Shown here one piece after another: positions 18,181-27,696 of a DNA stretch of 64,000 nucleotides (the stretch's first letter is position 1; every line of letters begins with the position of its first letter). The translations under genes and the position numbers were made by a program. The stretch is from Hyphomicrobiales bacterium. GTDB lineage: Bacteria; Pseudomonadota; Alphaproteobacteria; Rhizobiales; Rhizobiaceae. Under the pieces are notes generated by a model. It saw only the letters and a list, made by a program, of their open reading frames with translations, was not told the DNA's origin and did not search any database. Location: contig UCJD01000022.1 of the NCBI GenBank assembly GCA_900472605.1, forward strand, positions 49,481 to 113,480. The letters are read 5' to 3'.

Positions 18181-19434
18181 TTACGCCCACTCGCCCTTCC
18201 GCATGACGGGAACCTTCGAGCCATCGGCCCTGATACCGTCGATGTTGACCTTGTCGGAGCCGATCATCCAGTCGATATGGATCAGGCTGGAATTGCCGCC
18301 CTGCGCCTTGATCTGCTCCTGGCTAAGGTTCGCGCCATCGAGGAAGCACTTGGAATAGCACTGGCCGAGCGCGATGTGGCAGGAGGCGTTTTCGTCGAAC
18401 AGCGTGTTGTAGAACAGGATGCCGCTGGCCGAGATCGGCGAGGAATGCGGCACCAGCGCCACTTCGCCGAGCCGCCGCGCGCCTTCGTCCGTATCGAGCA
18501 CCTTGTTCAGCACTTCCTCGCCGCGCGAGGCCTTTGCCTCGACGATCCTGCCACTTTCGAATTTCACGCGGATATTGTCGATCAGCGTTCCCTGGTGCGA
18601 CAGCGGCTTGGTGCTCGACACGTAACCCTCGACGCGCAGCGCATGCGGCGTCGTGAACACCTCTTCGGTCGGGATGTTCGGGTTGCAGGTAATGCCGTTC
18701 TTGGCGGTGGACGCGCCGCCGTGCCACTCGTGGCCATCGGCAAGCCCGACCGTCAGATCCGTGCCCGGGCCGGTGAAATGCAGCGCCGAGAAACGCTCGC
18801 CGTTCAGCCAACTGGAGCGCTTTCTGAGGTTGGCGTTGTGCTCCGTCCAGGCGGCGATCGGGTCCTCGACGTCGACGCGCGAGGCGGAAAAGATCGCCTT
18901 GGCGAGCTTGGCGACCGCGATCGGCTCGGGATCATTGGGGAACACCAGCTTTGCCCAGGCCGGGTTCGGATAGGAGACGATGTTCCAGTTGATGTCGAAG
19001 TTCGAGATCTTCTCAAGCGCCGGCTTGTAGGCCGTCGACATCGCGCGGTTGGCGCGGCCGACCTTGGCGGGGTCCTGCTCGGACAGCATCATCGGATTGT
19101 CGCCGGCAACAGCAAGCCGCGCCGCCCCATTCGCATAGGCCTTCGCCATGCCCTCGTAGAGCCAGGAGGATGCCCGGTCGAAGCTCGCGTCATTGGCATA
19201 TTGATAGCGCGCCAGGGTGGATTCCTCGTCGGAATAAAAGGCGCTGACCAACCCGGCACCCGCCATGTAGGCGTGCTTGGTGATCTGCCGTACCAACGGC
19301 AGCGCCACGACAGGCGCGGTGATGACGAGATCCTGGCCGCTTTGCAGCTGCAGCCCGACCTTGACCGCGACTTCGGCGAGCTTGTCGAGCTTGATGGGGT
19401 CCACGGCGTTATCGCCCTGCGGCATGTAGTTCAT
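18181..19434 (-). CDS. Aminopeptidase, M29 family
   Basis: Metal-dependent aminopeptidase (417 residues) of the thermophilic aminopeptidase T/AmpS family, releasing N-terminal amino acids in the cytosol. Family features are GPGTDLTVGLADGHEWHGG, VFTTPHALRVEGYV, the metal-site stretches LGEVALVPHSSPIS and FDENASCHIALG, and the final LIHIDWMIGSDKVNIDG. Full length for the family. The weak ATG context does not allow a firm choice between Met1 and Met4. It heads a run of minus-strand genes but is not obviously coupled to them. Confidence 0.94.
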   Translation of the reverse strand: MNYMPQGDNAVDPIKLDKLAEVAVKVGLQLQSGQDLVITAPVVALPLVRQITKHAYMAGAGLVSAFYSDEESTLARYQYANDASFDRASSWLYEGMAKAYANGAARLAVAGDNPMMLSEQDPAKVGRANRAMSTAYKPALEKISNFDINWNIVSYPNPAWAKLVFPNDPEPIAVAKLAKAIFSASRVDVEDPIAAWTEHNANLRKRSSWLNGERFSALHFTGPGTDLTVGLADGHEWHGGASTAKNGITCNPNIPTEEVFTTPHALRVEGYVSSTKPLSHQGTLIDNIRVKFESGRIVEAKASRGEEVLNKVLDTDEGARRLGEVALVPHSSPISASGILFYNTLFDENASCHIALGQCYSKCFLDGANLSQEQIKAQGGNSSLIHIDWMIGSDKVNIDGIRADGSKVPVMRKGEWA

Positions 19435-19512
19435 GATCGATCACCTTCTGAAACGAACGGACAGGGGTAGAGACTTAGACCCCTTTGCGGCGAAATTGAA
19501 GCTTGGAGACAA

Positions 19513-19986
19513 TCAGGCGACGAGCGCAGCCGCCGTCGCCTTCAGCACGTCGAGCGCATCCTTCGGGGCAAGCCGCACCTGCAATCCGCGCTGCCCGCCA
19601 TTCATGTAGACGAGGGCCTCGCCCATCGCCGCTTCCTCGATCGCCGTCGGCACCATCTTCTTCTGGCCGAAGGGGCTGATGCCGCCGACATGGTAGCCGG
19701 TCAGGCGCTCGGCGTCCGCCGGCTTCATCATGTTCGCCGACTTGCCTTTGAAGGCGGCGGCGAGCTTTTTCATGCTGACCTCGCGGTCGGAGGGAACGAC
19801 GACGCAAACAGGCTTGCCGTCCACCTCGGCCATCAGCGTCTTCAGCACGCGATGCGGCTCCTCGCCGATTGCTTCGGCCGCCTGCAGCCCGATACGCTCG
19901 GCGTTCGGATCGTACTCGTAGGTATGAACGGTGAAGGCCACCTTTGCCTTCTCCAGAACCTGTGTCGCCCGCGTCGTCTTCGACAT
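19513..19986 (-). CDS. ybaK: Cys-tRNA(Pro)/Cys-tRNA(Cys) deacylase, YbaK/EbsC family
   Basis: Editing enzyme of 157 residues that removes cysteine wrongly attached to tRNA-Pro. The YbaK fold is shown by TRATQVLEKAKVAFTVHTYE, LKTLMAEVDGKPVCVVVPSD (with the conserved Lys of the active site), AAFKGKSANMMKPADAERLT and TGYHVGGISPFGQKK, the last being diagnostic. Length is standard. It lies 4 bases after the ArsC-like gene on the same strand, so both are probably co-transcribed. Confidence 0.95.
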   Translation of the reverse strand: MSKTTRATQVLEKAKVAFTVHTYEYDPNAERIGLQAAEAIGEEPHRVLKTLMAEVDGKPVCVVVPSDREVSMKKLAAAFKGKSANMMKPADAERLTGYHVGGISPFGQKKMVPTAIEEAAMGEALVYMNGGQRGLQVRLAPKDALDVLKATAAALVA

Positions 19987-19990
19987 CTGA

Positions 19991-20341
19991 TCAGCCCTTG
20001 AAGAACCCGCTGTAAATCTCCGGCTTGAAACCGACGAGCAGTTTGCCGTCGGCCTCCACGACCGGCCGCTTGATCATCGACGGCTGCTCCAGCATCAGCG
20101 CGATCGCTTTCTCCTGATCGAGGTTTTCGCGGGCCGCGTCCGGCAGCTTGCGGAACGTCGTGCCGGCGCGGTTGAGCACCGTTTCCCAGCCCGCTTCCTG
20201 CGTCCATCTATCCAGGTGCCCCCGGTCGATGCCGGACGCCTTGTAGTCGTGGAAATCATAGGCGACGTCGTGCTCTTCCAGCCAGGTTCGGGCCTTCTTC
20301 ATCGTGTCGCAGTTCTTGATGCCATAGATGGTGACGGTCAT
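19991..20341 (-). CDS. ArsC/Spx-like reductase, YffB family
   Basis: Thioredoxin-fold protein of 116 residues. MTVTIYGIKNCDTMKKARTW is the family start with a single N-terminal Cys, and the middle SMIKRPVVEADGKLLVGFKP has the conserved R-P-x-V of the ArsC/Spx group. YffB-like proteins use glutathione; arsenate reduction is not implied. It is co-directional with and 4 bases upstream of ybaK. Confidence 0.93.
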   Translation of the reverse strand: MTVTIYGIKNCDTMKKARTWLEEHDVAYDFHDYKASGIDRGHLDRWTQEAGWETVLNRAGTTFRKLPDAARENLDQEKAIALMLEQPSMIKRPVVEADGKLLVGFKPEIYSGFFKG

Positions 20342-20370
20342 TCGGTTCTTCCCAATCCGTTCTAAGGCGC

Positions 20371-21426
20371 TCAGTTCTCGAGCGCGCCGGGCTTGCGGGT
20401 AGCCTTGCTGGCTGCCCCACAGGCAATCTTCATCAGGTCGGCGCGGCGGCGCACCAGCCGCGACGAGGTGCGGGTGACGATCAGCCCCGCCTGCGGCGCG
20501 CGTACTTCGATCGTGCCATCGGCCATGCCCGGCCGGGTGACGATGGTCGCCAAGAGTTCGCCTTCCTTGATTTCCTCGCCGATGTTGCGGTGGAACAGTA
20601 CGGTGCCGGTCTCTGGTGCGCGGATCATCTCGATATTGTCGAGCGGGACCGCTGGACCGCTAAATGGCGCAAGCGTCACCTGATGGGCGATGGCGCCGCG
20701 CGCGGCGAGAAAATTGAACAGCCCCTCGGCATCCTTCTTGGCCATTTCGGGGTAGACGTCGCGCATGCCGCGAAGCTCGACGGTGACCGAGAGCTTGCCC
20801 GGCAGCCGCGTCTTCTTCTCTTGGCTTTCGTGCTTCCAGGCATAGCCGATCGCCTCCTCGAAGGCCGAGCTTTCGCCATCCGACAAGAGCACCGCTTCCA
20901 TATGAAGCGCCGACGCAAGATCGGCAGCCTCCGGCCAGAAGGCCTCGTCGATATAGGCATATTGCAGCGATTCATCGTCGCAATGCAGGTCGATCACCAG
21001 ATCCGCGCCAAGCGCCATGTGCATCAGCTGCCGCTTCAGCCTGTCGACGGCGTTGTAGCGATCGAGCTCGGCCACCAGCCCGTCGCGATCCTGAACCGAG
21101 ATCAGCGGGAACTCGCGGTTGAAATTGGTGCGCGTGCCGAGATCGAAGCGGCCCTGCAGCTCGCCGAAATGCGATTGCGCGGCACCAACAGGATTGGCGT
21201 GCGGAACGATGGTGATATCGCTCCGAATCTGGCCGGCGCCTTCGGCCGCGCGCAGCTGCTCGCAGAGGAAATGCACCAGCGCCGTGCCCGGCAGCTCGTT
21301 GGCATGCAGCGCCGCCTGGATATAGATTTTCGGCGCCTTCGGGTCGCTGCCCTTGAAGCGCAGCACCGGCAGCCGCCACTCCATGCCCGCCGTATCGCCT
21401 GAAATGATGATCTCGGACGTATCCAT
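20371..21426 (-). CDS. Succinylglutamate desuccinylase/aspartoacylase family deacylase
   Basis: Zinc carboxypeptidase-like deacylase of 351 residues (M14 superfamily, AstE/AspA group). Zinc ligands are visible as His and Glu in AALHANELPGTALVHFL and His in DLVIDLHCDDES; the catalytic Glu region is LSVTVELRGMRDVYPEMA. The C-terminal part (about 260-335) looks like a biotinyl/lipoyl-type barrel (GTVLFHRNIGEEIKEGELLA), as in rhizobial relatives. ATG at 21426 is chosen for its GGAG site 7 bases upstream; a start at 21450 is possible. The substrate, probably an N-acyl amino acid or ectoine-like compound, is not known. Confidence 0.88.
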   Translation of the reverse strand: MDTSEIIISGDTAGMEWRLPVLRFKGSDPKAPKIYIQAALHANELPGTALVHFLCEQLRAAEGAGQIRSDITIVPHANPVGAAQSHFGELQGRFDLGTRTNFNREFPLISVQDRDGLVAELDRYNAVDRLKRQLMHMALGADLVIDLHCDDESLQYAYIDEAFWPEAADLASALHMEAVLLSDGESSAFEEAIGYAWKHESQEKKTRLPGKLSVTVELRGMRDVYPEMAKKDAEGLFNFLAARGAIAHQVTLAPFSGPAVPLDNIEMIRAPETGTVLFHRNIGEEIKEGELLATIVTRPGMADGTIEVRAPQAGLIVTRTSSRLVRRRADLMKIACGAASKATRKPGALEN

Positions 21427-21649
21427 CGCTGTCTCCACTGCTGCATTCATTGCTGCAGCAGCTTTAAGCGCGTTCCGATGTGTGAGGCAAGATCGAACGG
21501 TTCTCGATTGGAGCATTGGACGAACGCTTTCGAAGCGACCGGTTTTCTTTGCCAAATCTTGACGATTGCGGAGTCATCTTGAAGGCGACGTCGAAGGGCG
21601 GAGCGCGCGCGAGATCGCCGCGGAATCCGCCTGTTGTGGAGTCCTGTTC

Positions 21650-22879
21650 ATGCGTATCCTGATGGCCTGCGCGGCCTTTCCGCCCTTTATCGATGGCGGT
21701 GGCCCGATTTCGGCGATGATGGTCGCCAAGCTCCTGATATCGGCCGGCCATGATCTCGAGGTCGTCAACGTCTCCGGCGAGGACAAGCACGAAATCTATG
21801 ACGGCGTGCCCGTGCACCGCCTGAAGACGCTGAATATCGACTGGAACTACCGCCTGCCGCGGCCGGGCTGGAAGAAGCTCATCTGGCACGCGCTGGAGAA
21901 TTTCAATCCGCGCGCCTATCTCGTCATGCGCCGCGAAATCCGCCGCTTCAAGCCCGATATCGTTCTGACCGACAGCATCGAAAACATCAACGTCGCGACC
22001 TGGGCCGCCGCCAAAAGCGCAGGCGTGCCGGTTTGCCATATCCTGCGCAGCGCGTTTCTCTTGTGCTGGAAGGCCAGCATGCGGCGCGGCGACGACAATT
22101 GCGTGCGCGCCTGTTCCTCCTGCCAGGTCTCGTCCTACGGCAAGAAATTCTTCTCGCGCTATGTCGATGCCGTGATCGGCGAGACCGATTTCATTATCGG
22201 CCGCCATACCGAGCATGATTATTTCCGCAACGCCAGCACCCACCGAGTCCCCGGCGCCGTTCCGCCGATTGCCAGCAGCGAGCCGCGCAAACAGCCGGAA
22301 GGGCCGATGCGCTTCGGCTTCATCGGCGTGCATGATCCGGTGAAGGGTCTCGACACGCTCGCCCGCGCCGCCCACCGGCTGGTGAATGACCAGAACGTCC
22401 GCTTCGTCATCGCCGGCAGCGCCAAGAGCGATTATTCGAAGTCGCTGCCGCAGAAGTTTCCGGGCGAAAACACCAGATTTCTTGGCTGGACGAAGCCCGA
22501 GGATTTCTTCCCTCAGATCGACGTGCTCGTCGTCCCCTCGCTCTTCCGCGAGCCTTTCGGCCGCGTGGTGATCGAGGCCTTCGCGCAAGGCGTTCCCGTC
22601 ATCGGCGCGCGCTCCGGCGGCATCCCTGAATCGATCGATCCGGGTAAGGACGGCTATCTCTTCGATCCCGGCGACGATAAGGCGCTGGCCACCGAGATCG
22701 CATCCATGGCGGCGAAGCCAGAGGCCATCCCGGCGCTGTCGCGCGCAGCCCTCGAGGCGGCGCGGCGCTACGAGCCGCAAAAGATCGCCGCCGGCTTCGA
22801 CGCCGTCTTCGCCAAGCTGCGCCCGGATCCCGCAAAGCCGCCGCAAGACGAGGCCGAACCCCGCCAGGCGCGCGGCTAA
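21650..22879 (+). CDS. Family 4 glycosyltransferase
   Basis: GT-B fold glycosyltransferase of 409 residues, probably acting on cell-surface polysaccharide. The N-terminal acceptor domain starts MRILMACAAFPPFIDGGGPI. The C-terminal donor domain has FGFIGVHDPVKGLDTLARA and the E-x7-E motif EPFGRVVIEAFAQGVPVIG followed by ARSGGIPESIDPGKDGYLFD, standard for GT4. A Cys-rich patch near residue 145-160 (DNCVRACSSCQVSSYGKKF) is unusual. ATG at 21650 follows GTGGAG. It is divergent from the deacylase gene and not near other polysaccharide genes. Confidence 0.9.
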   Translation: MRILMACAAFPPFIDGGGPISAMMVAKLLISAGHDLEVVNVSGEDKHEIYDGVPVHRLKTLNIDWNYRLPRPGWKKLIWHALENFNPRAYLVMRREIRRFKPDIVLTDSIENINVATWAAAKSAGVPVCHILRSAFLLCWKASMRRGDDNCVRACSSCQVSSYGKKFFSRYVDAVIGETDFIIGRHTEHDYFRNASTHRVPGAVPPIASSEPRKQPEGPMRFGFIGVHDPVKGLDTLARAAHRLVNDQNVRFVIAGSAKSDYSKSLPQKFPGENTRFLGWTKPEDFFPQIDVLVVPSLFREPFGRVVIEAFAQGVPVIGARSGGIPESIDPGKDGYLFDPGDDKALATEIASMAAKPEAIPALSRAALEAARRYEPQKIAAGFDAVFAKLRPDPAKPPQDEAEPRQARG

Positions 22880-22991
22880 CCGCAAATTCGCGACGCGCAA
22901 GAAACGGGTTGAATTCGCCGCCAGCAGGCACGATTTTTCGGGTGAGGCCGATCCTGCGGCCGACAAGCTTCGATATCGGGAGGCGAGACCC

Positions 22992-23552
22992 ATGGCCCAT
23001 CAAGCGCAGCATTACGCCATCTTCGAAACCGCCGGCGGCTTCTGCGGCATCGCATGGAACGCTATCGGCATCACCCGCTTCCAGCTACCGACATCAAGCG
23101 CGGACGGAACCGAGCGCCTGCTGCTCCGCCGCGTCCCCGATGCTGAACCGGCAGCTCCGACGCCTGACATCGCAGCAGCCATCGTCGCCGTAAAGCGCTA
23201 CTTCGGCGGCGAGCCGATCGATTTCTCCGATCTCGCTTTGGATCTCGCCGGCCAGGACGATTTCTTCCGCGAGATCTACGCCGCTGCCCGCCAATTGCGC
23301 TGGGGCGAAACGACCACCTACGGCGCACTCGCCAGACAACTCGGCCACGGCCCCGAAGCCGCCCGCGACGTCGGCCAGGCCATGGCCAAGAACCCCATCG
23401 CGCTCATCATCCCCTGCCACCGCGTTCTCGCCGCCGGCAACAAGATCGGCGGTTTCTCGGCGCCCGGCGGTTCGGTGTCGAAGGCGCGCATGCTGGAACT
23501 TGAAGGCGTGAAGCTGGCGCCGCCGAAGCCGATGCAGCAGTCGTTGTTTTGA
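22992..23552 (+). CDS. ogt: Methylated-DNA--protein-cysteine methyltransferase
   Basis: Suicide DNA repair protein (186 residues) that takes the alkyl group from O6-alkylguanine. The active-site IPCHRVLAAG with acceptor Cys is present at about 139-148, preceded by the helix-turn-helix region RWGETTTYGALARQLGHGPE with the usual Gly-Tyr-like turn and Arg finger area. GGGAGG lies before the ATG. It stands alone; its 3' end abuts the convergent VapC-like gene. Confidence 0.95.
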   Translation: MAHQAQHYAIFETAGGFCGIAWNAIGITRFQLPTSSADGTERLLLRRVPDAEPAAPTPDIAAAIVAVKRYFGGEPIDFSDLALDLAGQDDFFREIYAAARQLRWGETTTYGALARQLGHGPEAARDVGQAMAKNPIALIIPCHRVLAAGNKIGGFSAPGGSVSKARMLELEGVKLAPPKPMQQSLF

Positions 23553-23554
23553 GG

Positions 23555-23944
23555 TCAGGGCTCGCGAGCAAACGCGTATCCAGCGGCATGAGCCGCCTTG
23601 ATGAACTTGCGATCAAAGGTCACCATTGCCTCGCAATGCTGGACTCGGAGCAAGTGCAATGCGTCAGCGAAATCCATGCCTTTTTCCACCAGGTCGAAGC
23701 CGGTGGAAACCAGGTCCGCATCCTCGATGGTCACGCTCGGCATGCCGGCGAAGATACGAAGTGAGTGCAGGACGTCTGCTCGGGCGAAGCGAAACGTTGT
23801 CCGGAGAACCCAAGCCGCCTCCATCAATACCGTTGCGGCAACGAAAACACTTTCGCCATCGATGATATCGCGAGCCACAAGTGCCTGTTCGGGATGATCA
23901 CCCGTAATGTACCGAATGATGATATTCGTATCGATGGCGATCAT
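23555..23944 (-). CDS. vapC: PIN-domain ribonuclease toxin, VapC type
   Basis: Predicted endoribonuclease toxin of 129 residues. The acidic active site is complete: Asp5 in MIAIDTNIIIRY, Glu42 in LMEAAWVL, Asp91 in GMDFADALHLL and Asp111 in VTFDRKF. The start overlaps the antitoxin stop by 4 bases, typical of translational coupling. VapC proteins usually cut tRNA or rRNA; the target here is not known. Confidence 0.92.
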   Translation of the reverse strand: MIAIDTNIIIRYITGDHPEQALVARDIIDGESVFVAATVLMEAAWVLRTTFRFARADVLHSLRIFAGMPSVTIEDADLVSTGFDLVEKGMDFADALHLLRVQHCEAMVTFDRKFIKAAHAAGYAFAREP

Positions 23945-24231
23945 GTGTCGGGATCGCGACTGCGTGCGTAGCGCCTTTTGGCCTCCGCCATAACGCCGGC
24001 ATCCATCTCTTCGAGCGTCTTGGGTTTGCCCCTGTACGGCAAGATGCCGAATGCCGAGCCCTGTGGCGTCGGCGCAAAAGCGGGAGCCCGCTTGAGCAGG
24101 ACGCCATCTGGCGTCTCTTCCACGATCAGACGCGTACCAGCTTCCCAATCGCGCCGCTGGCGGATTGCCTTGGGAAGAATGACCTGCCCCTTGGTCGAGA
24201 CGGTGGTGGTCAGGGTTTCGTTCTGCGCCAT
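23941..24231 (-). CDS. vapB: AbrB/SpoVT-type antitoxin for the adjacent PIN toxin
   Basis: Swapped-hairpin AbrB DNA-binding antitoxin of 96 residues. LTTTVSTKGQVILPKAIRQR is the textbook AbrB/MazE signature. The C-terminal half (about 55-96), ending EEMDAGVMAEAKRRYARSRD, probably wraps the toxin. It is expected to repress its own promoter. It precedes vapC and overlaps it by 4 bases. The pair sits between ogt and guaA. Confidence 0.92.
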   Translation of the reverse strand: MAQNETLTTTVSTKGQVILPKAIRQRRDWEAGTRLIVEETPDGVLLKRAPAFAPTPQGSAFGILPYRGKPKTLEEMDAGVMAEAKRRYARSRDPDT

Positions 24232-24299
24232 GGCTTGAATTCCAGAGGTAAGACGAATGTAAGATAATCCGCCTTGCCCCTGTCATCAAGCGTGAAGCA

Positions 24300-25862
24300 T
24301 CACTCCCACTCGATCGTGCCCGGCGGCTTGCTGGTCACGTCGTACACCACGCGGTTGATGCCGCGCACCTCGTTGATGATGCGGGTCGCGGCGCGGCCGA
24401 GGAATTCCATGTCGTAGTGGTAGAAATCCGCCGTCATGCCGTCGACCGAGGTCACGGCGCGCAACGCGCAGACGAATTCGTAGGTCCGTCCGTCGCCCAT
24501 GACGCCGACGGTCTGGACGGGAAGCAGCACGGCGAATGCCTGCCAGATCGCGTCGTAGAGACCGGCCTTGCGGATTTCATCGAGATAGATGGCGTCTGCT
24601 TCGCGCAAGATCTCCAGCTTTTCGCGGGTGATGCCACCCGGGCAGCGGATCGCGAGACCAGGGCCAGGGAAGGGGTGGCGGCCGATGAAGCTATCGGGCA
24701 GGCCGAGCTCCTTGCCGAGCACGCGCACTTCGTCCTTGAAGAGTTCGCGCAGCGGCTCGACGAGCTGCATGTTCATACGTTCAGGCAGGCCGCCGACATT
24801 GTGATGCGACTTGATCGTCACCGACGGGCCGCCGGTGAAGGAAACGCTTTCGATCACGTCTGGATAGAGCGTGCCCTGGCCGAGGAAGTCGGCGCCGCCG
24901 AGCTTCTTGGCCTCTTCCTCGAAGGTTTCGATGAAGAGGCGGCCGATGATCTTGCGCTTGGTCTCCGGATCCGAGACGCCCTCGAGCTCGCCGATGAACT
25001 TGTCGGATGCGTCGACGTGGATGAGGTGCAGATTGTAGTGTTCGCGGAACATGGCGACGACGTTCGCTGCCTCGTCCTTGCGCATCAGGCCGTGGTCGAC
25101 GAGCACGCAGGTCAGCTTGTCGCCAATCGCCTCGTGGATCAGGAGGGCAGCGACCGAGCTGTCGACACCGCCCGAGAGCGCGCAGAGCACGCGCTTGTCG
25201 CCGACCTGTTCGCGGATCGTGTCGACCGCCTTCTGGCGGTAGGCCGACATCGACCAGTCGCCCTTGATGCCGGCGATGTTGTGAATGAAGTTGCCGATCA
25301 GCTTGGCGCCGTCGGGCGTGTGCACCACTTCGGGGTGGAACTGCACGCCGTAATACTTGCGCTTCTCGTCGGCGATGAAGGCGTAGGGCGCGTTCGGCGA
25401 CGTCGCCACCACCTTGAAGCCCTCGGGCAGTGCCGTGACCCGGTCGCCGTGGCTCATCCAGACCTGGTGGCGCGAGCCCTTGGACCAGAGGCCCTCGAAC
25501 AGCTTGCTGTCTTCGTCGACCTCAAGGAAGGCGCGGCCGAATTCGCGGTGATGGCCGCTCTCGACCTTGCCGCCGAGCTGCATGCACATCGTCTGCTGGC
25601 CATAGCAGATGCCGAAGACCGGCAGGCCGCTGTCGAAAATGATCTGTGGCGCGCGGGGCGAACCCTCATCGACCGTCGAGGCCGGGCTGCCGGACAGGAT
25701 CACGGCTTTCGGCTGAAGGCGCTTGAAGCCTTCTTCGGCGGACTGGAAGGGAACGATCTCGCAGTAGACGCCCGCTTCGCGCACGCGGCGCGCGATCAGC
25801 TGGGTTACCTGGCTGCCGAAATCGACGATGAGAACGCTGTCGGGATGTGCTGTCTGGGTCAT
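24300..25862 (-). CDS. guaA: GMP synthase (glutamine-hydrolysing)
   Basis: Converts XMP, ATP and glutamine to GMP in purine synthesis. The 520-residue protein has an N-terminal class I glutamine amidotransferase (about 1-200; nucleophile Cys in [16 protein letters not shown], then [12 protein letters not shown]), a PP-loop ATP pyrophosphatase ([20 protein letters not shown], about 228-247) and the C-terminal dimerisation domain (about 395-520) ending KPPGTIEWE. All key residues are present. It is a single-gene unit by spacing. Confidence 0.98.
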   Translation of the reverse strand: MTQTAHPDSVLIVDFGSQVTQLIARRVREAGVYCEIVPFQSAEEGFKRLQPKAVILSGSPASTVDEGSPRAPQIIFDSGLPVFGICYGQQTMCMQLGGKVESGHHREFGRAFLEVDEDSKLFEGLWSKGSRHQVWMSHGDRVTALPEGFKVVATSPNAPYAFIADEKRKYYGVQFHPEVVHTPDGAKLIGNFIHNIAGIKGDWSMSAYRQKAVDTIREQVGDKRVLCALSGGVDSSVAALLIHEAIGDKLTCVLVDHGLMRKDEAANVVAMFREHYNLHLIHVDASDKFIGELEGVSDPETKRKIIGRLFIETFEEEAKKLGGADFLGQGTLYPDVIESVSFTGGPSVTIKSHHNVGGLPERMNMQLVEPLRELFKDEVRVLGKELGLPDSFIGRHPFPGPGLAIRCPGGITREKLEILREADAIYLDEIRKAGLYDAIWQAFAVLLPVQTVGVMGDGRTYEFVCALRAVTSVDGMTADFYHYDMEFLGRAATRIINEVRGINRVVYDVTSKPPGTIEWE

Positions 25863-25984
25863 GGCGAGCCTTTAATGAAAAGCACCCGGTCTTGCAATGC
25901 GGGAAATCCGCCGCCGCGGGATTTTATTGCATCGATTGTCCCGCTTTCGCAGGCAGTCTGGCCGGTTTTAAGGCATCGAGGCCA

Positions 25985-26623
25985 CTAGAACCAGAATACC
26001 CCGTCCTCCAGCGCCGTGAACAGACTGTCGGTGGCGTCGGAGAGCTTGCGGTCGATGACATGCAGATATTCCGTCCAGCCGGAGATGTGCTGCAGCTCCT
26101 CGGCGCCATCGGAAATCCCGCGCAGGCCGATCAAGGGCAGATTGTAGGCCTGGCAGGCGCGCAGGATGGCGAAGGTCTCCATGTCGACCATATCGGCTTC
26201 GATGCCGGCATAGGCGGCGCCCGAGACCACGTTGCCGCCGGTCGACAGGCTCGCCTCGGCTACACCGGGGATCCGGAGCGGCAGGTCGATGACGGCAGGC
26301 AGATCGAGAAACGGCGTACGCCCCTTTTCGAAACCGAACGGCGAGGCATCCATGTCGCGATAGGAAACCGACGTCACCTGATAGACCGCCGTCTGCTCGA
26401 GCGTGGCGGAGCCTGCCGAACCGAGCGAGACCACGAGCTGCGGCAGGTCTCCGGCATGATCGAGAGCGGCGAGCGTCCGCGTCAGCACCACGGCGGCCTC
26501 CACGGGGCCGACGCCCGTCATCAGCGGCTCGAAGCGCGAGCGCAGGAAAGGGCCGTATTCGGCTTCGGCCGCCATCACGAACAGGATGGACTTGCCCGCG
26601 ACCGATTTCAGTTCGAACGTCAT
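25985..26623 (-). CDS. Nucleoside phosphorylase-type protein, probable MTA/SAH nucleosidase
   Basis: Protein of 212 residues in the PNP/UDP superfamily, probably cleaving 5'-methylthioadenosine or S-adenosylhomocysteine to recover adenine. SILFVMAAEAEYGPFL at the start, LVVSLGSAGSATL in the middle and IEADMVDMETFAILRACQAY (substrate-binding Met-Glu and active-site region) match the family. The usual catalytic Asp segment appears as GLRGISDGAEEL. It overlaps the thioesterase gene by 4 bases, forming a two-gene operon. Confidence 0.88.
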   Translation of the reverse strand: MTFELKSVAGKSILFVMAAEAEYGPFLRSRFEPLMTGVGPVEAAVVLTRTLAALDHAGDLPQLVVSLGSAGSATLEQTAVYQVTSVSYRDMDASPFGFEKGRTPFLDLPAVIDLPLRIPGVAEASLSTGGNVVSGAAYAGIEADMVDMETFAILRACQAYNLPLIGLRGISDGAEELQHISGWTEYLHVIDRKLSDATDSLFTALEDGVFWF

Positions 26624-27069
26624 CCAGTAATGCCCTCTCTGCCGCGTATGATCATCATGGTGCTGGTCATCGAGGCGATCAGCTTGGCCGGCCCGTCGCT
26701 GATCGCGTAGCCGCGCCCGTCGGCGACGATGATGTTGGTGCCCGGCTTGGTGATCTCGCCGCGAAACAGGAAGCGCTCGCCGCGCCCGGGCGAAAGCAGG
26801 TTCACCTTGAATTCGATCGTCAGCACCGAGGCATCAGGATCGATGACGCTGTAGGCGGCAAAGCCGCAGGCCGAATCCAGCACGGCCGAAATTATGCCGG
26901 CATGCAGGATGCCGTGCTGCTGCGTCAGCTTCACGTCGAACGGCAGCTCGATCTCCACCATCGCCCGCTCGACGCGGGTCAGCTCGGCGCCGATCGTGTG
27001 CAGCGCCGCCTGGCGCGAAAAGTTGGTCTGGATGCGATCGCGGAAATCGCCGCTATCGGTGTTGGTCAT
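26620..27069 (-). CDS. PaaI-like hotdog thioesterase
   Basis: Acyl-CoA thioesterase-like protein of 149 residues with a hotdog fold. The active-site helix region reads QQHGILHAGIISAVLDSACG, matching the H-G-G-x-x-x-x-L-x-D pattern of PaaI/YigI-like enzymes. The substrate is unknown. ATG at 27069 gives normal length; a longer frame upstream is not family-like. Translationally coupled to the nucleosidase gene. Confidence 0.9.
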   Translation of the reverse strand: MTNTDSGDFRDRIQTNFSRQAALHTIGAELTRVERAMVEIELPFDVKLTQQHGILHAGIISAVLDSACGFAAYSVIDPDASVLTIEFKVNLLSPGRGERFLFRGEITKPGTNIIVADGRGYAISDGPAKLIASMTSTMMIIRGREGITG

Positions 27070-27216
27070 CTGTCTGTCCCCGTGCGAGCCGGAAAGTGCC
27101 ATGCTGTGCCGCGCCACACAAGCGCAATGGATCGCAGCCGGTACGATTGTGCACTCAACGCCGGCGGCGGGACATGCTAGATCGGCCAGACGAGTGAAGA
27201 GACGAGGAGGGACGGC

Positions 27217-27696
27217 GTGCTGCAGGTGAGGCGTTACACGGCCGACGATTGCGACGACACGATCGCGATCTTTCTTGCGGCGATCCGCGAGGTGGCATCG
27301 CGCGACTACGGTCCGGCCGAAATCGAGGCCTGGGCGAAGGTCGAGGATCGCGCCGCCTGGGCGGAACGCCGTGCCAGCCGGCCGACCTTCATCATCGAGC
27401 ATGCGGGACACCCGATCGGCTTTTCCGACCTGGAGCCCAATGGCCATCTCGACATGATGTTCGTCCACCCCGCCCATCAGGGCATCGGCGCTGCCAGCCT
27501 GCTGCTCGCAAAGGTCGAGGAGGAGGCGAAAAAATTGGGTATCGGCCGCATCTTCACCGAGGCAAGCCTCACCGCGCGGCCCTTCTTCGAGCGCCGTGGC
27601 TTCACCGTCATCGCCCGCCAGAGCGTCGAGAAACGCGGCCAGCGCCTGACCAATTTCCGCATGGAGAAATATATCTCAGCGACCGCACTCAGTTGA
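27217..27696 (+). CDS. GNAT family N-acetyltransferase
   Basis: Acetyltransferase of 159 residues, YafP-like. The acetyl-CoA loop appears in LDMMFVHPAHQGIGAASLLL (Q-G-I-G-x-A), and the end SLTARPFFERRGFTVIARQS is a standard motif B. A GTG start at 27217 is supported by GAGGAGG ending 6 bases upstream. It is divergent from the thioesterase gene across 147 bases and converges with the TspO gene, overlapping it by 8 bases. Confidence 0.92.
   Translation: MLQVRRYTADDCDDTIAIFLAAIREVASRDYGPAEIEAWAKVEDRAAWAERRASRPTFIIEHAGHPIGFSDLEPNGHLDMMFVHPAHQGIGAASLLLAKVEEEAKKLGIGRIFTEASLTARPFFERRGFTVIARQSVEKRGQRLTNFRMEKYISATALS

Noticed and set aside
24417..25988. A 523-codon open frame on the plus strand opposite guaA
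   Set aside because: Shadow of guaA; low-complexity Asp/Val/Ala-rich translation without recognisable motifs.
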